Source: Nectonema munidae
Lineage: Eukaryota > Nematomorpha > Nectonematoida > Nectonematidae
DNA: 64,000 bases
Direction: 5' to 3'
Assembly (NCBI GenBank): GCA_030549495.1
Contig: JAUIRK010000883.1
Coordinates: forward strand, 429,501-493,500
Numbering within the stretch: position 1 is the stretch's first letter; each line of letters starts with the position of its first letter. The notes under the pieces are model-generated. The model saw nothing but the letters and a program-made list of their open reading frames with translations. It ran no database searches and was not told the DNA's origin. A program made the position numbers and the translations under genes. This document shows, piece after piece, positions 34,345 through 47,336 of this stretch.

Positions 34345-34849
34345 TATACCTTCAAATTTTACATAAAATATATGTTTTTATACTAAATCGGTCATGCTGT
34401 TTTCATTTCTGGACTCATTTTTTACATTTAGGATTTGAAAATACCTATAAGTATTAATCAAATTTGCGGTTTACTTCTGAAAATTGTCTCCAAAACCATT
34501 CCTTCTCATTTTACATAAAATATATGTGTTATACTAAATCGGCCATGCTGGTTTCATTTCTGGACTAATTTTTTAAGTTTAGGATCTGGAAATACCTATA
34601 AGTGTTAATCAAATTTGCTGTTTACTTCTAAAAATTATCTCCAAAAACATTCATTCAAATTTTACAATGAAATATATGTTATACTAAATCGGCCATGCTG
34701 GTTTCATTTCTGGACTAATTTTTTAAGTTTAGGATCTGGAAATACCTATAAGTGTTAATCAAATTTGCTGTTTACTTCTAAAAATTATCTCCAAAAACAT
34801 TCATTCAAATTTTACAATGAAATATATGTTATACTAAATCGGCCATGCT
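34345..34849. repeat. 150-bp tandem repeat, about 3.3 copies
   Basis: ATACTAAATC begins units at 34380, 34531, 34681 and 34831, a period of 151 then 150 and 150. Units 2 and 3 are identical over 150 bases and unit 1 is diverged. The fourth unit stops after CGGCCATGCT, where the LINE begins. Confidence 0.92.
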
Positions 34850-34879
34850 TTTCCGAACATTTGGAAAATTAGCAAGCTA

Positions 34880-35398
34880 GTGCTAATCCCCAAACCCAAC
34901 AGAAACATCAACGAAATTAAAAACTGGCGCCCCATCTCGATTTTACCGTCTCTTGGCAAAGTACTAGAACGAATTTTACGAAAAAGATTACTACACCACA
35001 TTTGCAGAAAGAATCTCATTCATACAAATCAATTTGCCTATCTCCCTAACAAAAATACTGAAATGGCCCTCTCACGCCTAACTTTCTTCTTGGAAAACAC
35101 ACTAAACCATCTCAAAATTGCAACAACAACCTTTCTCGACATTGATAATGCTTTCAACTCTGCTTGGCATCCTGCAATTCTATTCAACTTAATCCAAAAC
35201 AATTACCCTTTATACCTCAGCAAGTTCATTCAAAGCTATCTCAACAAACGCATACTTATCCTGCATCACAACAACAACACTTACATAAAACAACTCTCGC
35301 TCTCTACCCCCCAAGGCGGCTGCCTCTCAGACATTTTATGGCTCATCCTCATCAATCCACTCCTAGATCACATTAATTCCAACTCACACATCGCATAA
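34880..35398 (+). pseudogene. LINE reverse transcriptase, fingers to motif B
   Basis: 172 codons. LIPKPNRNINEIKNWRPISI is the RT0/motif 1 region, TFLDIDNAFNSAWHPAIL is motif A with Asp, and STPQGGCLSD is motif B. The frame ends before the catalytic YxDD, which appears shortly after in another frame as FYNDD followed by a stop. Confidence 0.8.
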
Positions 35399-35452
35399 TG
35401 CTACTCTGGCGATATTCCCTTTACCTTTTACAACGACGACTAAGAAACCAAT

Positions 35453-36322
35453 TTGAACAACGCTACCACCCTTTTGACGAATATTAACCCCATAGCCTCT
35501 AAATACAAAATTCAGTTTAACCAGAGTAAACTGAACATCATACATTACACAAGAAAAAGAATCTTACCACAACCCCTAGTCATGCCATCATCCACACCAA
35601 TCACACCAGTAACCCAAATAAAATATCTCGGAGTCATTTTTCAATCAAAGCTTAAATTCTCAGCACACATCAAACACATACACACTAAACTCACGCCTAT
35701 CATTTTCTCCTTCAAGAAAGCCCTCTCCTACAAATGGGGACTAAACCCGAAAATTTCAAAATATATTTATATATCAATTATTTTACCCATAATTCAATAT
35801 GGTATCCTCTCCTGGGGTTTCTCCCTAAAGATGCTTAATACTAGAATTATTCTCAATAAAATTCACCGTACCTGTCTCCTCACAATCACTAACGCGTATC
35901 ACACCACACCTACCTCAAAACTTGAACTCCTTACACACACTCTACCAATTCTATACAAACTACACCTAACACTAGTAACACTATACTCGAAAACTTTCAA
36001 ATCCATGAGCCCCATTCACGTTTTCACCACACCCTACTCAACTTCATCCCTTATACTCTCATTTTACGAAACCATATGTGCCAAGTACATACCAAACCTA
36101 GCTCACTATTCCATATCATCTGAAATCCATCCAATCTTCCATTTCAACCCTTCAGATGAATTACCCTACACATTAACTATATGCAAACATAAAAACATGG
36201 CTACCAAACTAATCAAAATGCAACGCACTAATCCCCACTCACCATATAATCTTTTCATCTTTACGGACGGTTCGAAATCCTCTCACCATGCTGCTACGCC
36301 TTCTTTATCACCAACTCATTAA
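35453..36322 (+). pseudogene. LINE reverse transcriptase thumb and start of RNase H
   Basis: 289 open codons. KYKIQFNQSKLNIIHYTRKR corresponds to motif D, KYLGVIFQSKLKFSAHIKHI to the thumb-start block, and NLFIFTDGSKSS near the end to the first RNase H Asp. The frame then shifts. Confidence 0.82.
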
Positions 36323-36439
36323 CCCCCTTTTTCTCCGAAGTTCTTCACACCGACAACAACACTTCATCTTATGAAACAGAAGCGTTAGCAATTTTAGCCG
36401 CTTGTTAAAAATTTTAGCCATCTATTAGACAACATCGAA

Positions 36440-37124
36440 ACATATCGTCACAACTTTAGTCACATCAATCTTTACACAGACGCTCAAAACATCCTTAACG
36501 ATCTCAATCTCAATCATAAAATTCCGCTGTCATGTCATATCATAGCCACCAAACTCACCCAACTCGCTCAACATTTCAACATCACCATCACCTGGTCTCC
36601 CCGACATTCTACATGCACCGAAAACAACATAGTAGATCAATTATCCAAAACATTAACATCGAACACAACCTTAACCATTGTACCCTCTATCCTGCATCAA
36701 ATCTTCAACACACACATCCATCCTTAACAATTGGTCATCCCTCAACATTTCTTCTCCTCTAATCAATTTTGCGATTAATAATAAAAACATTTTTCTCGCA
36801 CTCAACTCAATTAGATGGTTCTCTTTTTACTGCCCAACTTATCTTTACTTTTACAAATTCAAACTACACAACAACCCACTTTGCCGTTTTGGTTGCACAG
36901 AAATAGAAACACCAATACACATCATCCTTCTATGTCCCATCTTTCAAAACATACGAACCAAACTACATAAATTCTGCCACTTATATTTCAATGGTATCCC
37001 CAACTCCATTTATGACTTTCTATATCACCCTTCAATTCTCCAAGAACTCTCAATCCTGATAAACACAATAGAACCAATTCTTAAAGCACACCAAAATCGT
37101 ATCCTCCCATCACTCAACTCCTAA
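36440..37124 (+). pseudogene. LINE RNase H end and C-terminal Cys/His finger
   Basis: In changing frames: LYTDAQNILNDLN, then ITWSPRHSTCTENNIVDQLS (end of the RNase H fold). The 36678-37124 frame follows with FKLHNNPLCRFGCTEIETPI and HIILLCP, a C-x3-C...H...C finger. It closes at about 37124. Confidence 0.75.
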
Positions 37125-37140
37125 TCTCATATATCACCCC

Positions 37141-37569
37141 TTAAATACAACACTTCTACATTTCCTTCCTTTTATTTTGGCTTCTTTAGAACATAACAAC
37201 TAATTAGATTTTCCGTCACATAGAAACAACCAAGCAAAGCCATCCAAATCATAGCAATACAGCAGGCATTTCAGCCAACGCTGGAAAGTGCTTCGAGATT
37301 TCCTTCACTCACTTACTACGCTTTCAAACTTTGAAAAATGGCAATTTTTACAAATTTAATCTTGAAAAAAATAAAGAAAAATTTTAATTTAATAAAATTG
37401 AACTAAATTGAATTAAATTAAACTCTATTAAAATAAATATATACTCTGTCATATAATATATAAATGTGCAAACTCAATTTAGTTTGATGGCTGAACTGTC
37501 TAAAAAACAGCAATAGAAAACAGGATGGTTCGTTTTTATTATGTGATCCCATATACAAATTGATGTAAT
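37141..37569. other. Probable 3' UTR of the RNase H LINE plus spacer
   Basis: AT-rich, with repeated AATTGAA/AATTAAA strings near 37385-37430 that may be the LINE tail. No coding sequence recognised. Confidence 0.4.
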
Positions 37570-38617
37570 TTGTCAATAGAAATAAGTGTAAAATGATTTG
37601 TTTTAAAAGTTCTTATACAAATATAAAATTTAGTTATGATTTTGAATTCGTAAATAGTTTTAACTTTCTTGGGCTAATAATAGACAAAAAACTTGAATTG
37701 GAAAGATTATAATCGACATGTATTAGCGAAAGTAAATTGCATAATTGGAAAAATAAAACAATGTAGAAGTTTACTTCTTAGCCAAACTAAATTACTTCTT
37801 TATAAAACTTTATATCTTCCACACCTTTCTTATAGTATCATGAATTATGGTTATAAATTAGATAATAAGCTGATAACGTCACAAAAAAAAATTATTGAGA
37901 ATAGTTTTTAATAAGCCTCCTTTATCCCTTACAAACATGTTATTTTATGAAAACGGACTTCTTAAATGTACAGATCTCTATAAATTTTATGCTTTAAACT
38001 TTTTTTTTAAATTTTTTAACAATGTGTTACCTGAAGTATCCTTGGTTTACTCAACGAATCAAAGATCACACTTTCCATCTTCGTAGCTCAAATTCAATAT
38101 CCATTCCCAGATGAAATTTTTTCAAAACAAAGGGCGGGCCTTCCTACAGAATTTCTAAAATTGTTAATTTTATGATGAAGTTTCTTTCCTTCTCTGATAG
38201 TCATAAAGTCTTCAAGAAAAAGCTCAAAACATTACTTGTTGATAAGTATAATACTACTTGCACATATGAGTGTTGTCAGTTCTGCTCCTAATCTTTTAGT
38301 TAATTTTAATAATAAACACAATTTATGAATTTTATTAAAATGTTGTAATATCCACTTTTGTATTTTTGCTACTTTTCTTTAAGAATGCATGTTTTATATC
38401 TATCTATCTGTTTACGTTTTTTTATATATTAAATAACTTTTACTATTTTTCCTGATTCTTTACCTTTAATATTTGATGTTTTTTCTTCTTCATGTTTAAT
38501 CAAATATAGATTTGTACAGCGGCACTGACTTTAATTTATATTTGAATTAAATGAAAATTGTTCTCTTTTTTTTGCATTAAAATTTTGTGTCAAGCAATAA
38601 ATTTTCTTCTTCTTCTT
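37570..38617 (+). mobile_element. CR1/Jockey-like LINE, 3' part
   Basis: Plus-strand blocks are FVNSFNFLGLIIDKKL, NWKDYNRHVLAKVNCIIGKI, LYLPHLSYSIMNYG and LLKCTDLYKFYALNFFFKF. They match the thumb and C-terminal region of CR1/Jockey-type reverse transcriptases. The catalytic core is missing (5' truncation) and the frame changes at least twice. The (TTC)n run at about 38604-38617, after AATAAATTTTC, is a likely 3' tail. Confidence 0.75.
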
Positions 38618-38889
38618 AATTCAAATGTCACTAATTTGATTTTAACTTTTTGTAAATAATTTAATTTTAGTTAATTTTTTTCACTTCTTACAAAATTTAA
38701 CTATTTTTTAAATTGCTGTTTATGTCAACTTTTTTCAACCCCCCTCCCTCCCTATGTCCACTCTTGTCAACTTGAATCCTCCCCCTCCGTCCCAGGTAGT
38801 GTTGACGTCAATTGTGAACGACCCCTAACTCTTAATGAGAAACAACGATTCAAGGATACACATATAGAAAAAATTTCATTAATTTTAGG

Positions 38890-40850
38890 ACATTTGGATT
38901 ATTTAAATTTTAGACTTTCAACAAGGAATTAAGAGTCAGATAAAATATAAATGAGGACGAAGGAGAGAAAGTACCGGGATTTTGTTTCAAGTAATTTACT
39001 GCATGTAAAAGTGCGTAAAATTCATCAATAAAAGCTGAAGGAAATTTACCAATTTTACAAGATTGTGAAAATGGAAGGGAGGTTTGTTCAGGATAGAAAA
39101 GAGCAAACGAAAAGGAGCCAAGAGTCGTTGCAGGGTCATAAGAACTATCAGAGTACAAAAATATTGCCTTGGATGAGGAAATAACTTTATTACAAAATGA
39201 AGAGGCTGCAATTTTAGAACCATAAATTATAGTTTTAAGGTTTATATTTTAAAATTTAAAGTTATTAGAAATAGGATATGGGAGGATTGGTAGAAGATCA
39301 ATAATTTTTCCATGTGAAAGATAATTTTCAAAGAGTTTATAGGTAAAGTCAATATTAGAAATATGCAAATTAGTGAAAGTTTTCAGTCTGAAGGAGATAT
39401 TATTTGGATTTTTCTTTATTTGTGATATTTTTAGAGTAACAATCAATTTCTCCAATATGATGTTGAGTGGAAGATAGTTGGAGAAAAAACAGAGAAGGAT
39501 TTTGGGAGTGTACCTTGAGCATTTGAGAGATTTCTTGAGAAATGCGTGGTATAATTTTTTGTACTTGAGTTGATTGAATACGTGACAGTGGGTAGAACGA
39601 CATTCAAACAAATAGTTCTAAAGAAAACAAAATGTTTTTCATGGTCTTTAAAATTAAATAAATAACTTTGTTAAAAATTTTGTAGCATTTAACAAGTCTT
39701 TTTTCAAAGTGTGCAGACCAATCTACACTTTTAAAGAGTATAACACTATGATATTTAACAGAACACGAATGAGAAAACATCCTGTTTTGAAATACTATTC
39801 TAGGACAAAGTTTAGAGTTTCTTGAGAAATTTATGAGACAAGGATTATTCATATTTATTGTTAGGCCAAGTTCTTGACAAAGAGGAGAGAGGTCAACCAT
39901 AATTCTCTTCATTTTGATTAGGTTTTTGGTAGCATGAACTCCTTGAACGCAAACATAATATCATCTAAATAGCCGTGAGATAAGCATTTATGGAAAGCAA
40001 ATAAGCGAAATAAAGGATTAATAAGTATAATAAAAAGTAAATCTGATAAATAACCACATTGTAGAACCAGTTAAAGTGAAAAAGGAATCAGAGCAATTCC
40101 GAATAGAAATTTATCTTTCGTTTAAATAAGATTAAAAAAAAGGATTATTTAAGAAGGAAACATCATATTTTTCATTTTATTAAGAATAAAATCATGACAG
40201 GAAAAATTAAAACCACCACGAAAATCAATGAAAAAGCAGATAAAATATTTTTTTGATTTAAATCAATTATATATTTGGGAAGTAAGTCTTTCAGTAGCAA
40301 TATCTGCTGATTTTCCATTGATGTATGCCAATTGAAAATTGCTAATGTAGTTTGAAAATAAAATATGATTAAGAATATGGATTCTTATAATTTTTTTAAA
40401 AATTTTTCAAAGACAGGATAAAAGAGTGATAGGTCTCCAATCGTAAATAGCAGATGGAGCATGAGGAACTTATGGAATAAGGGTAAGTACACCTTGTTTG
40501 AAAATGGAAGGAAAATAAGAGTGTAATCAGGCATTAAAAAGTAAATTTATATGTTAGATTTTCCTTAAAAGAAAGACAATTATAATTAGGAAGAAAGATC
40601 TCAAGAACTTTTTAAGAGTTATCAAATATATTAACTTTAACATTATCGGGAAGGATTAAATAGTTTGGATTTTTCTGAGTTTCATTGTTCCATTTTAGAG
40701 TTCGAATTTTATTTCAAAAATTGTCATTATTAAAATCGAAAAATTCTTACAATTTCTTTTTCTTAAAATAATTAATTTTAGCCTATTTTATTTTTATTTT
40801 TTTCTTTTCAGACTTTTTGATATAATAATAATAATGTGGTTTAAATAAAT
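38890..40850 (-). mobile_element. RNase H-bearing LINE, decayed
   Basis: Minus-strand blocks in order from high to low coordinates are FPSIFKQGVLTLIP followed by DWRPITLLSCL (about 40510-40410), GYLDDIMFAFKEFM near 39960 in place of YADD, and LGLTINMNNPCLINFSRNSK near 39860. An RNase H start, SDSSYDPATTLGSFSFALFY, followed by FIDEFYALLHAVNYL lies at 39158-38990. The same domain order as the 34.9-kb LINE, but with many more breaks, so probably older. Confidence 0.75.
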
Positions 40851-42460
40851 TAAATTAGATTTTTGGAAACAGTTCTTGCTTTTTAGAATTCTTTATCTGT
40901 AAATATGTAATATTTTATTTTATCACATACTATTATAAGGATAATAAATTATTCATTTAACTTCCAAAAAAATAAGAAAAATCTGTTAACCTTTTATATT
41001 TGGAAGATATAAAACATCAGAAAAATTTTTTTTTTGTAATAATTCTTCTTCTTTTAACCTATCTAAAAGTAAAACAAAAAAAAGATCTAAAATAATTTGA
41101 TGCCTCATGAGTGACACATTGTGACTTACCGTGTTTAGTGTGGGTTGTCAGTGACCCATTATGTCTTAATTGACATACATATACTACGTAATGCAAAACG
41201 ATTAAAATTTCAACTTGAATTACTTTTAGACAATAAAAATTGGTTGGCCTTCTTAATTATATGTTATAATAGCTTTTAATTCTTTTCAAAATTAAAAAAA
41301 TTATAATCTAAGCTATCTTCATGAACATATAAACCCCCTAATTCAATTTTAAATCGTATTGAGGGTGGCAAAAAACATTTCTAATATACTTTTTTAATTG
41401 ATCTTTCTTTATAAACACCCTCTCTTCTCGCACATGTAACGTTTCGTACGCAATTGAACATCTTTCTCCCTATTGAGTTATCAGAGGGTCATATCCGTGG
41501 GCAGGTGTGAGGGTTGGATATTACTTTTCTTGTTTTAAGGTTAAGTCTTAGACTATAAGACTATTTTATAATAAATTTTGAAAATTATAAAAAAAGGTTG
41601 CCCCTCCCCAAATTGCAAGAAATTGTTTGAATTCAAACAAGGAAAGTTGTTTTTTTGTTCTGTAGTTATCTTTGTATAAATTATGAAAGAGTTTACTATT
41701 GAAGTTTCAAGTAGATCAAAAAATATTCAAATAAAACTTATTACGAAATTTTCTGTTGTGATTATAGTAACCTTTTAGTTGGTTTGATTTATCTTGTTGC
41801 TAAGGATCCATTCCTCAAAACTGATAAAAATTAAGCAACTTGCTTTGCAACCATCATGCCTTATATGGATTTCATGCTATATTTTTAAATTCGTAAAAAT
41901 TCTCTTTATTTCTCCCTTTCCCAAAAAATGACATATTTTGTGTAAACAAATGTATTTATAACAATAATTACAAAAATGGTCTATACAAAAAATCAAATAT
42001 AATTTGATAAAAGTTTTTTATAAATTGATGAAAAAAATTTATAATTTGATAAAAATAATAATGCTAATCAACTTGAGGGCTGAAAAAGCTCTCCGCGCTA
42101 AGGAACATCAGGTCTGAACCAGAAAATGGAGTTGTTTATAAAGAAAAAAAGTGTAGGTGCAGTATAAAGCTAAAATGAAAGTATGATTTATTGATTTCAC
42201 TTGAACACAATGATCTACTTCGAACGAGATATAAAATGTCAAATTTTCAATGCATTTGATAAATAAAAGACACAGGTGATTAAGAACATAACAATATAAG
42301 TAATCACAGAAATATAAAAACATTTCAAGTTACGCACTGAAATGAAAAAGTAGTTTGGGCGAAAAAAGATTGATGAAGCGAATGTCATCAGTGAATATCT
42401 ATTTCATCGAAGCACTAACAGAAGTCAAGTGACGTCTTATTAGTAATGTCGACGAGTTAA
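40851..42460. other. Non-coding stretch
   Basis: Nothing recognised, apart from a string (GACCCATTATGTCTTAATTGACA near 41155) that resembles GACCCAATATGACTTAACGGG near 42814 and may be another MITE end. Confidence 0.35.
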
Positions 42461-42598
42461 TTAACCCATTTACGGCCAATGTTTCTATTTTGGAACATAA
42501 GTAATTTCACCTTCGTCTGCTTTTTTCAATGACTTTGAATATAAATCGTCTGCGTTTTTTTAGATATCGTCTACTTTGCTTGGCCTTAAATGGGTTAA
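42461..42598. mobile_element. piggyBac-type MITE, copy 1
   Basis: 138 bp including the TTAA at each end. The inverted ends CCCATTTACGGCCAA and TTGGCCTTAAATGGG differ at one position. TTAA flanks followed by CCC are the signature of piggyBac insertions. No coding capacity. Confidence 0.88.
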
Positions 42599-43260
42599 TG
42601 GATGATTATGCATTAAATTTCATTAAACTTCTTATCAAATGAATTATTTTGAACACAATTTTATGAAATGAAAATTTTTTATGTAGGTCGGTTAAACTTT
42701 GGCATAAATATGAATTGAATTTGTTCAATTTTTTTTCGCTAAAGCATCTTGAAATAAAACATTTTTATTTATTTCAATAAGTTATTTTAGTTTTCATTAT
42801 GGATCATTAGTGACCCAATATGACTTAACGGGTTAAAGCATAATTGGAAAAAAGCTGTATTATCTTTACTGAAAACGCACTCTTAATAGTTTTTACTATA
42901 AGTCACTAACTATGACACGGTTAAAATGTTCTTTATATGAAAAGTGAATAATAATATTTTTGCAATGAAAATTTTATAGTCATTATGAAAAATGATTTAA
43001 AGCCGAAAGAAAGATTTATTTAAGGATTAAAGTTAATATAAATCACAAAAAGAATATGCGTATAGTACGTAAAAAAAGAATGTAAATATTTGTTTTAAAA
43101 GTATGACAGTCAAAGGGATACATGTCTCCATCAAGATGACATGACACATAATGTGTATTACAATAAAAGAAGAGTTTAATTATATCACTAGACATTAATT
43201 ATATGCCAACACATCTACTAGGCTAAATAAACATCTAGGAAACTCACTATCTTCAGACTA

Positions 43261-43320
43261 AGGGCACACATCCTCAAAATTTTGAGGGAGGGGGGGGGGG
43301 GGACTTTTTTTATAATTAAA
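43261..43320 (+). mobile_element. hAT-like MITE (poly-G family), end fragment
   Basis: It starts AGGGCACACATCCTCAAAAT and runs into a 14-base G tract, as in the copy at 58630. The rest of the element is not recognisable. Confidence 0.6.
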
Positions 43321-43477
43321 AAAATTTATTATAAAAGAATTTTTTTTCATTGAACACACCACCATTATTACCCGACATTATACTTGCACTGTAAGCTCTC
43401 AATCCTACCACAACTGCTCAGATTTTATGAAGTCAAATTACTTTGTTTGTAATTCTGATTTCATCAACTTTCTAGAC

Positions 43478-44640
43478 CAGTGCTTTTCAAACTGGAGTCC
43501 GCGTGCCGCGAAGAAGTTCCATAGGGATCGAGAAGGGGACACTGATTGAATTGTTTTTCGCAAAATATTGCAGCCATATTGGTTCATTTGCCATTTTTGC
43601 CAATAAATCACATTTAAAAAGAATAAATAAGTTAGTCTTTGAATTGATTACTATTTTTCTCATTTATTGCTTTTCATGTCTAATTTGTAAATGTGAATTT
43701 TTCTTAATGGATAAAAAAAATGAGATATGACGACTCACACTTTAAATGTCTTTTTACTGCATTAAAGTCTGATGGGGAAGAGGAACATAAGTGTTCTTTG
43801 TGTTCTGAAGTGTTAGCATCCACTTTTTAAAGCCCGTCAAGTGAAGCACTCGAGTTCGGTAAAGAAAATCATTGGCTGAACGATTGCACAAATTCATGTT
43901 TGATAAATAACAGAAATGGTTTTGCGAAATATAAACGTGAAAACTTTCAAAAAATATCTGTTGTCAAAAAGTTCCACAACACAATTTTTTATCTGGCAAA
44001 ACTCAGCAATAGAACAACTGTAAGTAAAACATTTGACAAAGTGATACATTTTTTTACAGCAGCTAAGGAAAAATCTGCAGATATAATTGGTACCCAATGC
44101 GCCGAGTCATAAAACCATACCCGATGAGTTGAAAAATGTTTTCAATGAAGTCATTAAAACTGTATTTCATTTTAGCAAATGCTTCAAATCTTTTTGTTTT
44201 CAGATTTGAATAACTCTTGCTCACTCAAACGTGAGGTGGCTTTGCAAAGGAAAATTTTCCACGCGATACTATGGAAAGAAATCCAGCAATTTCTGGAAGG
44301 CAAACTAGACATGCATGTAGAATTTTCTGATGTCCGTTTTTCGCATATTTATATTTTTAGTGAACATATTTGAATATATGAATTCCTTTAACCTTGCGCT
44401 ACAAGGAAAAGAGATCAGAGTACTCCATTGTAATAAAAATGACAGCTTTTGGAATGAAGCTGGAATAATTGCATTCTTTAACAAGAAAAATTTTGCTCGA
44501 TTTTCGAACATATTTGTTGAGCCGAAATTTTTTAAACAGTTTGTGAACAACTCTTCAAACTCAACAAGTGTGAACAAAATCATTCATCACTACTCATCAG
44601 ATGTAATTAAATCTTTATCCCTTTTTATTGCTATTTAGCA
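43478..44640 (+). mobile_element. hAT transposon remnant with BED-type zinc finger
   Basis: The left end CAGTGCTTTTCAAACTGGAG is a Charlie-type hAT terminus. A BED-like finger follows near 43790 (HKCSLCSEVLAS), then blocks in several frames: VIHFFTAAKEKSADII, SLKREVALQRKIFH and YMNSFNLALQGKEIRVLH. These fit the middle of ZBED-like hAT transposases (LN.LNL.LQGK). Stops and shifts interrupt the frame and neither the DDE end nor the dimerisation domain is found. The right terminus was not located. Confidence 0.7.
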
Positions 44641-45970
44641 GTTATTGAAACAGATGGTCACAGTCTATCTATACTCTATCCAAGTGAAAGTTTTATATCA
44701 TGACTGAAAATGATCTCTTTTGTAAATCTTTAGGGAGTTGAATTTTTGGTTGAACCGATTTTATATTTAGTGTTCGAAAGTTAAACATATTTGTCTTTTA
44801 AGACCATATGGAAAGGGTTGTATTAGAGGACTCATTAATAATAATAGTCAGACCCCATTTATCCTACATCAGATTATTCGACAACCCCATTATCCGATGC
44901 AATATTGATTAGGAGCTAAAAGATATTTCTCAGCCTCTCTAACTAATTGACAACAAACAGAGTTCATATCAAATGAATTGGTTAGGTAGATTGATTACTC
45001 TGTACTGAAATGCAGTGTTGCTTAAAATTAAAATTAAAATTTTAGCAACAAAATGTCACCAAGCTTGATTAGTAACACAGAAAAACAAAGAATCATCTTA
45101 TATAATCTTCATATTCTACCTACACATATATTCAGTCAGTAAAGTAAATTGTTTGAAAATTTATTTAGGATATGGGTCTATGAATTGACAGGTATGTAGC
45201 TTTGAATTTAATTTGGCCATATTAAATAAAAATTGGAAGTTTAAAATTTTCGGAAGAAATATTCTACAAACTATAAATTTATATAAATTAGCTATTCCAA
45301 TCCCTAAGTTATACGCTAAAAATTACATGAAATGAAATTATTTGTACTAAGTTTTATTAACAAAAATTTTAAGCAAAGTGTAAAACATTGCCACTATTCT
45401 AAGAAATCTTGATAAAAAAAACTAAAACAAATAAAACGAACATCTAAGGATAAAGATGCTATGTATTTGATTTCTAGAATAAAAGACTTAATTGTTTAAA
45501 TTAGCCCTATCGCTCACTTCAAGTACGGGGGAGGTGGAAAGGGGTTTTTCTTTATCGCTTAGAAATAAAACCCTACCTATGCAATACTTTTTAATTCTTT
45601 AGTTTAATGAGTTCCAACACAAATAATTCTTTCCGTTACAAATTACTTGCATACACATACTGGGTTTCCTATTTTCATGGTGTACTTTGTAATGATAGCC
45701 CAGGGCTGTTTTATCATTCTTAGTTTTGCCATTATAATGATATGAATTGACGTTAACCTACTCTTACCTATATAATGACAGTTACAGATCTAGTGAGTGT
45801 AACAGAATTAGGGAAGTATACGTTGTACCAACTCATATGTTGAATATATGTCAAATTCTTATCAAAATTACTAATCATTCCGGTTGGTATTTTTGGTGTT
45901 TTATAACTGGAAAACTGCTCCTTAAAAGTTGTCATATGGGAGGTTAATTTTTAACGCTTATTTAACTTTA
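44641..45970. other. Non-coding stretch
   Basis: Nothing recognised, except AGACCCCATTTATCC near 44850, which faintly resembles a Tigger end. Confidence 0.3.
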
Positions 45971-46184
45971 AGTTGAATGCAAAATTTTATCAATGAAATG
46001 ATCGCTTACTGTTTCTATGATGCTATTAGGGAAATTTTATTCAAGAAGCTTTACTGTTTCTGGGAAAAGCCAACATTTTAACATTGTGTTGTTGTATACC
46101 AGCCTAAGATAAAAGTAAACACATACAAAAATAAAACAGTATCAAAAGTTTGCTATAAAATAGATGCCAAACTTAATTTTATTT
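45971..46184 (+). repeat. Dispersed repeat, copy 2
   Basis: The same family as 21361-21590. The last 80 bases also resemble 49500-49580 (CAAAAGTTTGCTATAAAATA). Confidence 0.75.
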
Positions 46185-47336
46185 AAAAAAAATCTTAAAT
46201 ATTTTATCTATGATAAGCAACAATAAATCTAAAGCTTTTTTTTATTTATTTCTTTTTCATACGTTATCTCAGCGTTTCCACAAATCTCGTTTGGACCATC
46301 AACGTAAAAAATTGAAGTATCCAAATTCGCAAAATTATATTAGATTTAACTTGAACCCTCAATAAATAGTCTCGCCTTGAAAATATTTCTTTCCAACTAA
46401 AAAAGCTTTAGAAAAAGGCTAGGTGTTCTATTCCACCGACCACATGGGTTTTCTAATGTTAAGAGAGTGGATTTTTAAATAATTTAATTTTTTCATTCCA
46501 GAGCAACACATCATGCCAGAAAGTAAATCAAAACGAAATACCATACTCTACCAATTTCAAATTGTATGTGCATTTTAGCGAGCTTCTCCTATCTCCACTC
46601 TCCTTCATTCAATGCTAGCAATTCGCCTCAGTCCATTTTATTTTAATTGATATAAAATAACTCCTTCAAAACACGCTCTTGCCATCGATGTAAGTATATG
46701 TATACATCATCAAATATCATTTGTGTTTGCGTGTGTGCGTGTGCAACCCTCATTAATATCGAACGCGTCATGGACAACCGTGAGCCAATCAGCATTCTCA
46801 AAAATAGATTCACAACACCAATCAACCAACAATCGTTTCTGTATATTTAAAAAAAAAGTTTAACTAAAGTATGCTTAATGGATTCACATTATAAGATTTT
46901 GCAATGTTTTTTTTCTATGCTTTTGATCTTAAAAAAGTATATTTTTTGTCTTGTTGAAATTTTTGGCCCAATCTAAGATGTTGAGCAGAAATTGCCCTAA
47001 AAATTCTTCAGTGGTGCTGGTTCTGATTGGCTAAACCTGTTCAAAGTCTGGTCGTAGTCAGCTTGGTTCTCATAATATCTAGAGCAGGATTTGACTAGAT
47101 CGGTAATTGTTTAAACCGGACCGATCGTAAATAATTGAAAAATAAAACCATAAAATCAAATTGAATGTTTAATATTAAAAAAATTTTTAACTGCATCTGA
47201 AACAAAAAAGTTCAAGTATCTTTTGTACAACCAGATTTCTCGCGCTCTCCTTACTTTCTTTGGCTACTTTGCTTAATAATTTTCTCACCGTTTGATTTTG
47301 TGTTGACAATTTGGTCAGTGATAAGTAATTGTTTTA
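46185..47336. other. Non-coding stretch
   Basis: No gene recognised. The strings after TTATCTCAGCG near 46265 resemble those near 49600 and 62740, so another unnamed repeat may be spread here. Confidence 0.3.

Larger units (their letters stand above)
34850..37140 (+). mobile_element. LINE of the I/R1/LOA group with RNase H, 5' truncated
   Basis: The element starts inside the reverse transcriptase (FPNIWKISKLVLIPKPNRN, then NWRPISILPSLGKVLERIL). It continues through STPQGGCLSDILW (motif B), an RNase H domain (LFIFTDGSKS near 36250 and LYTDAQNILNDLN near 36470) and a terminal Cys/His finger (CRFGCTEIETPIHIILLCPIF). The order RT, RNase H, CCHC is typical of this LINE group. Several frameshifts and stops separate the blocks. 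Confidence 0.85.

Noticed and set aside
34850-40850. LTR retroelement, prompted by RT plus RNase H order
   Set aside because: RNase H follows the RT without integrase, gag or LTRs, and a terminal Cys/His finger is present. That is the layout of I/R1/LOA-type LINEs.
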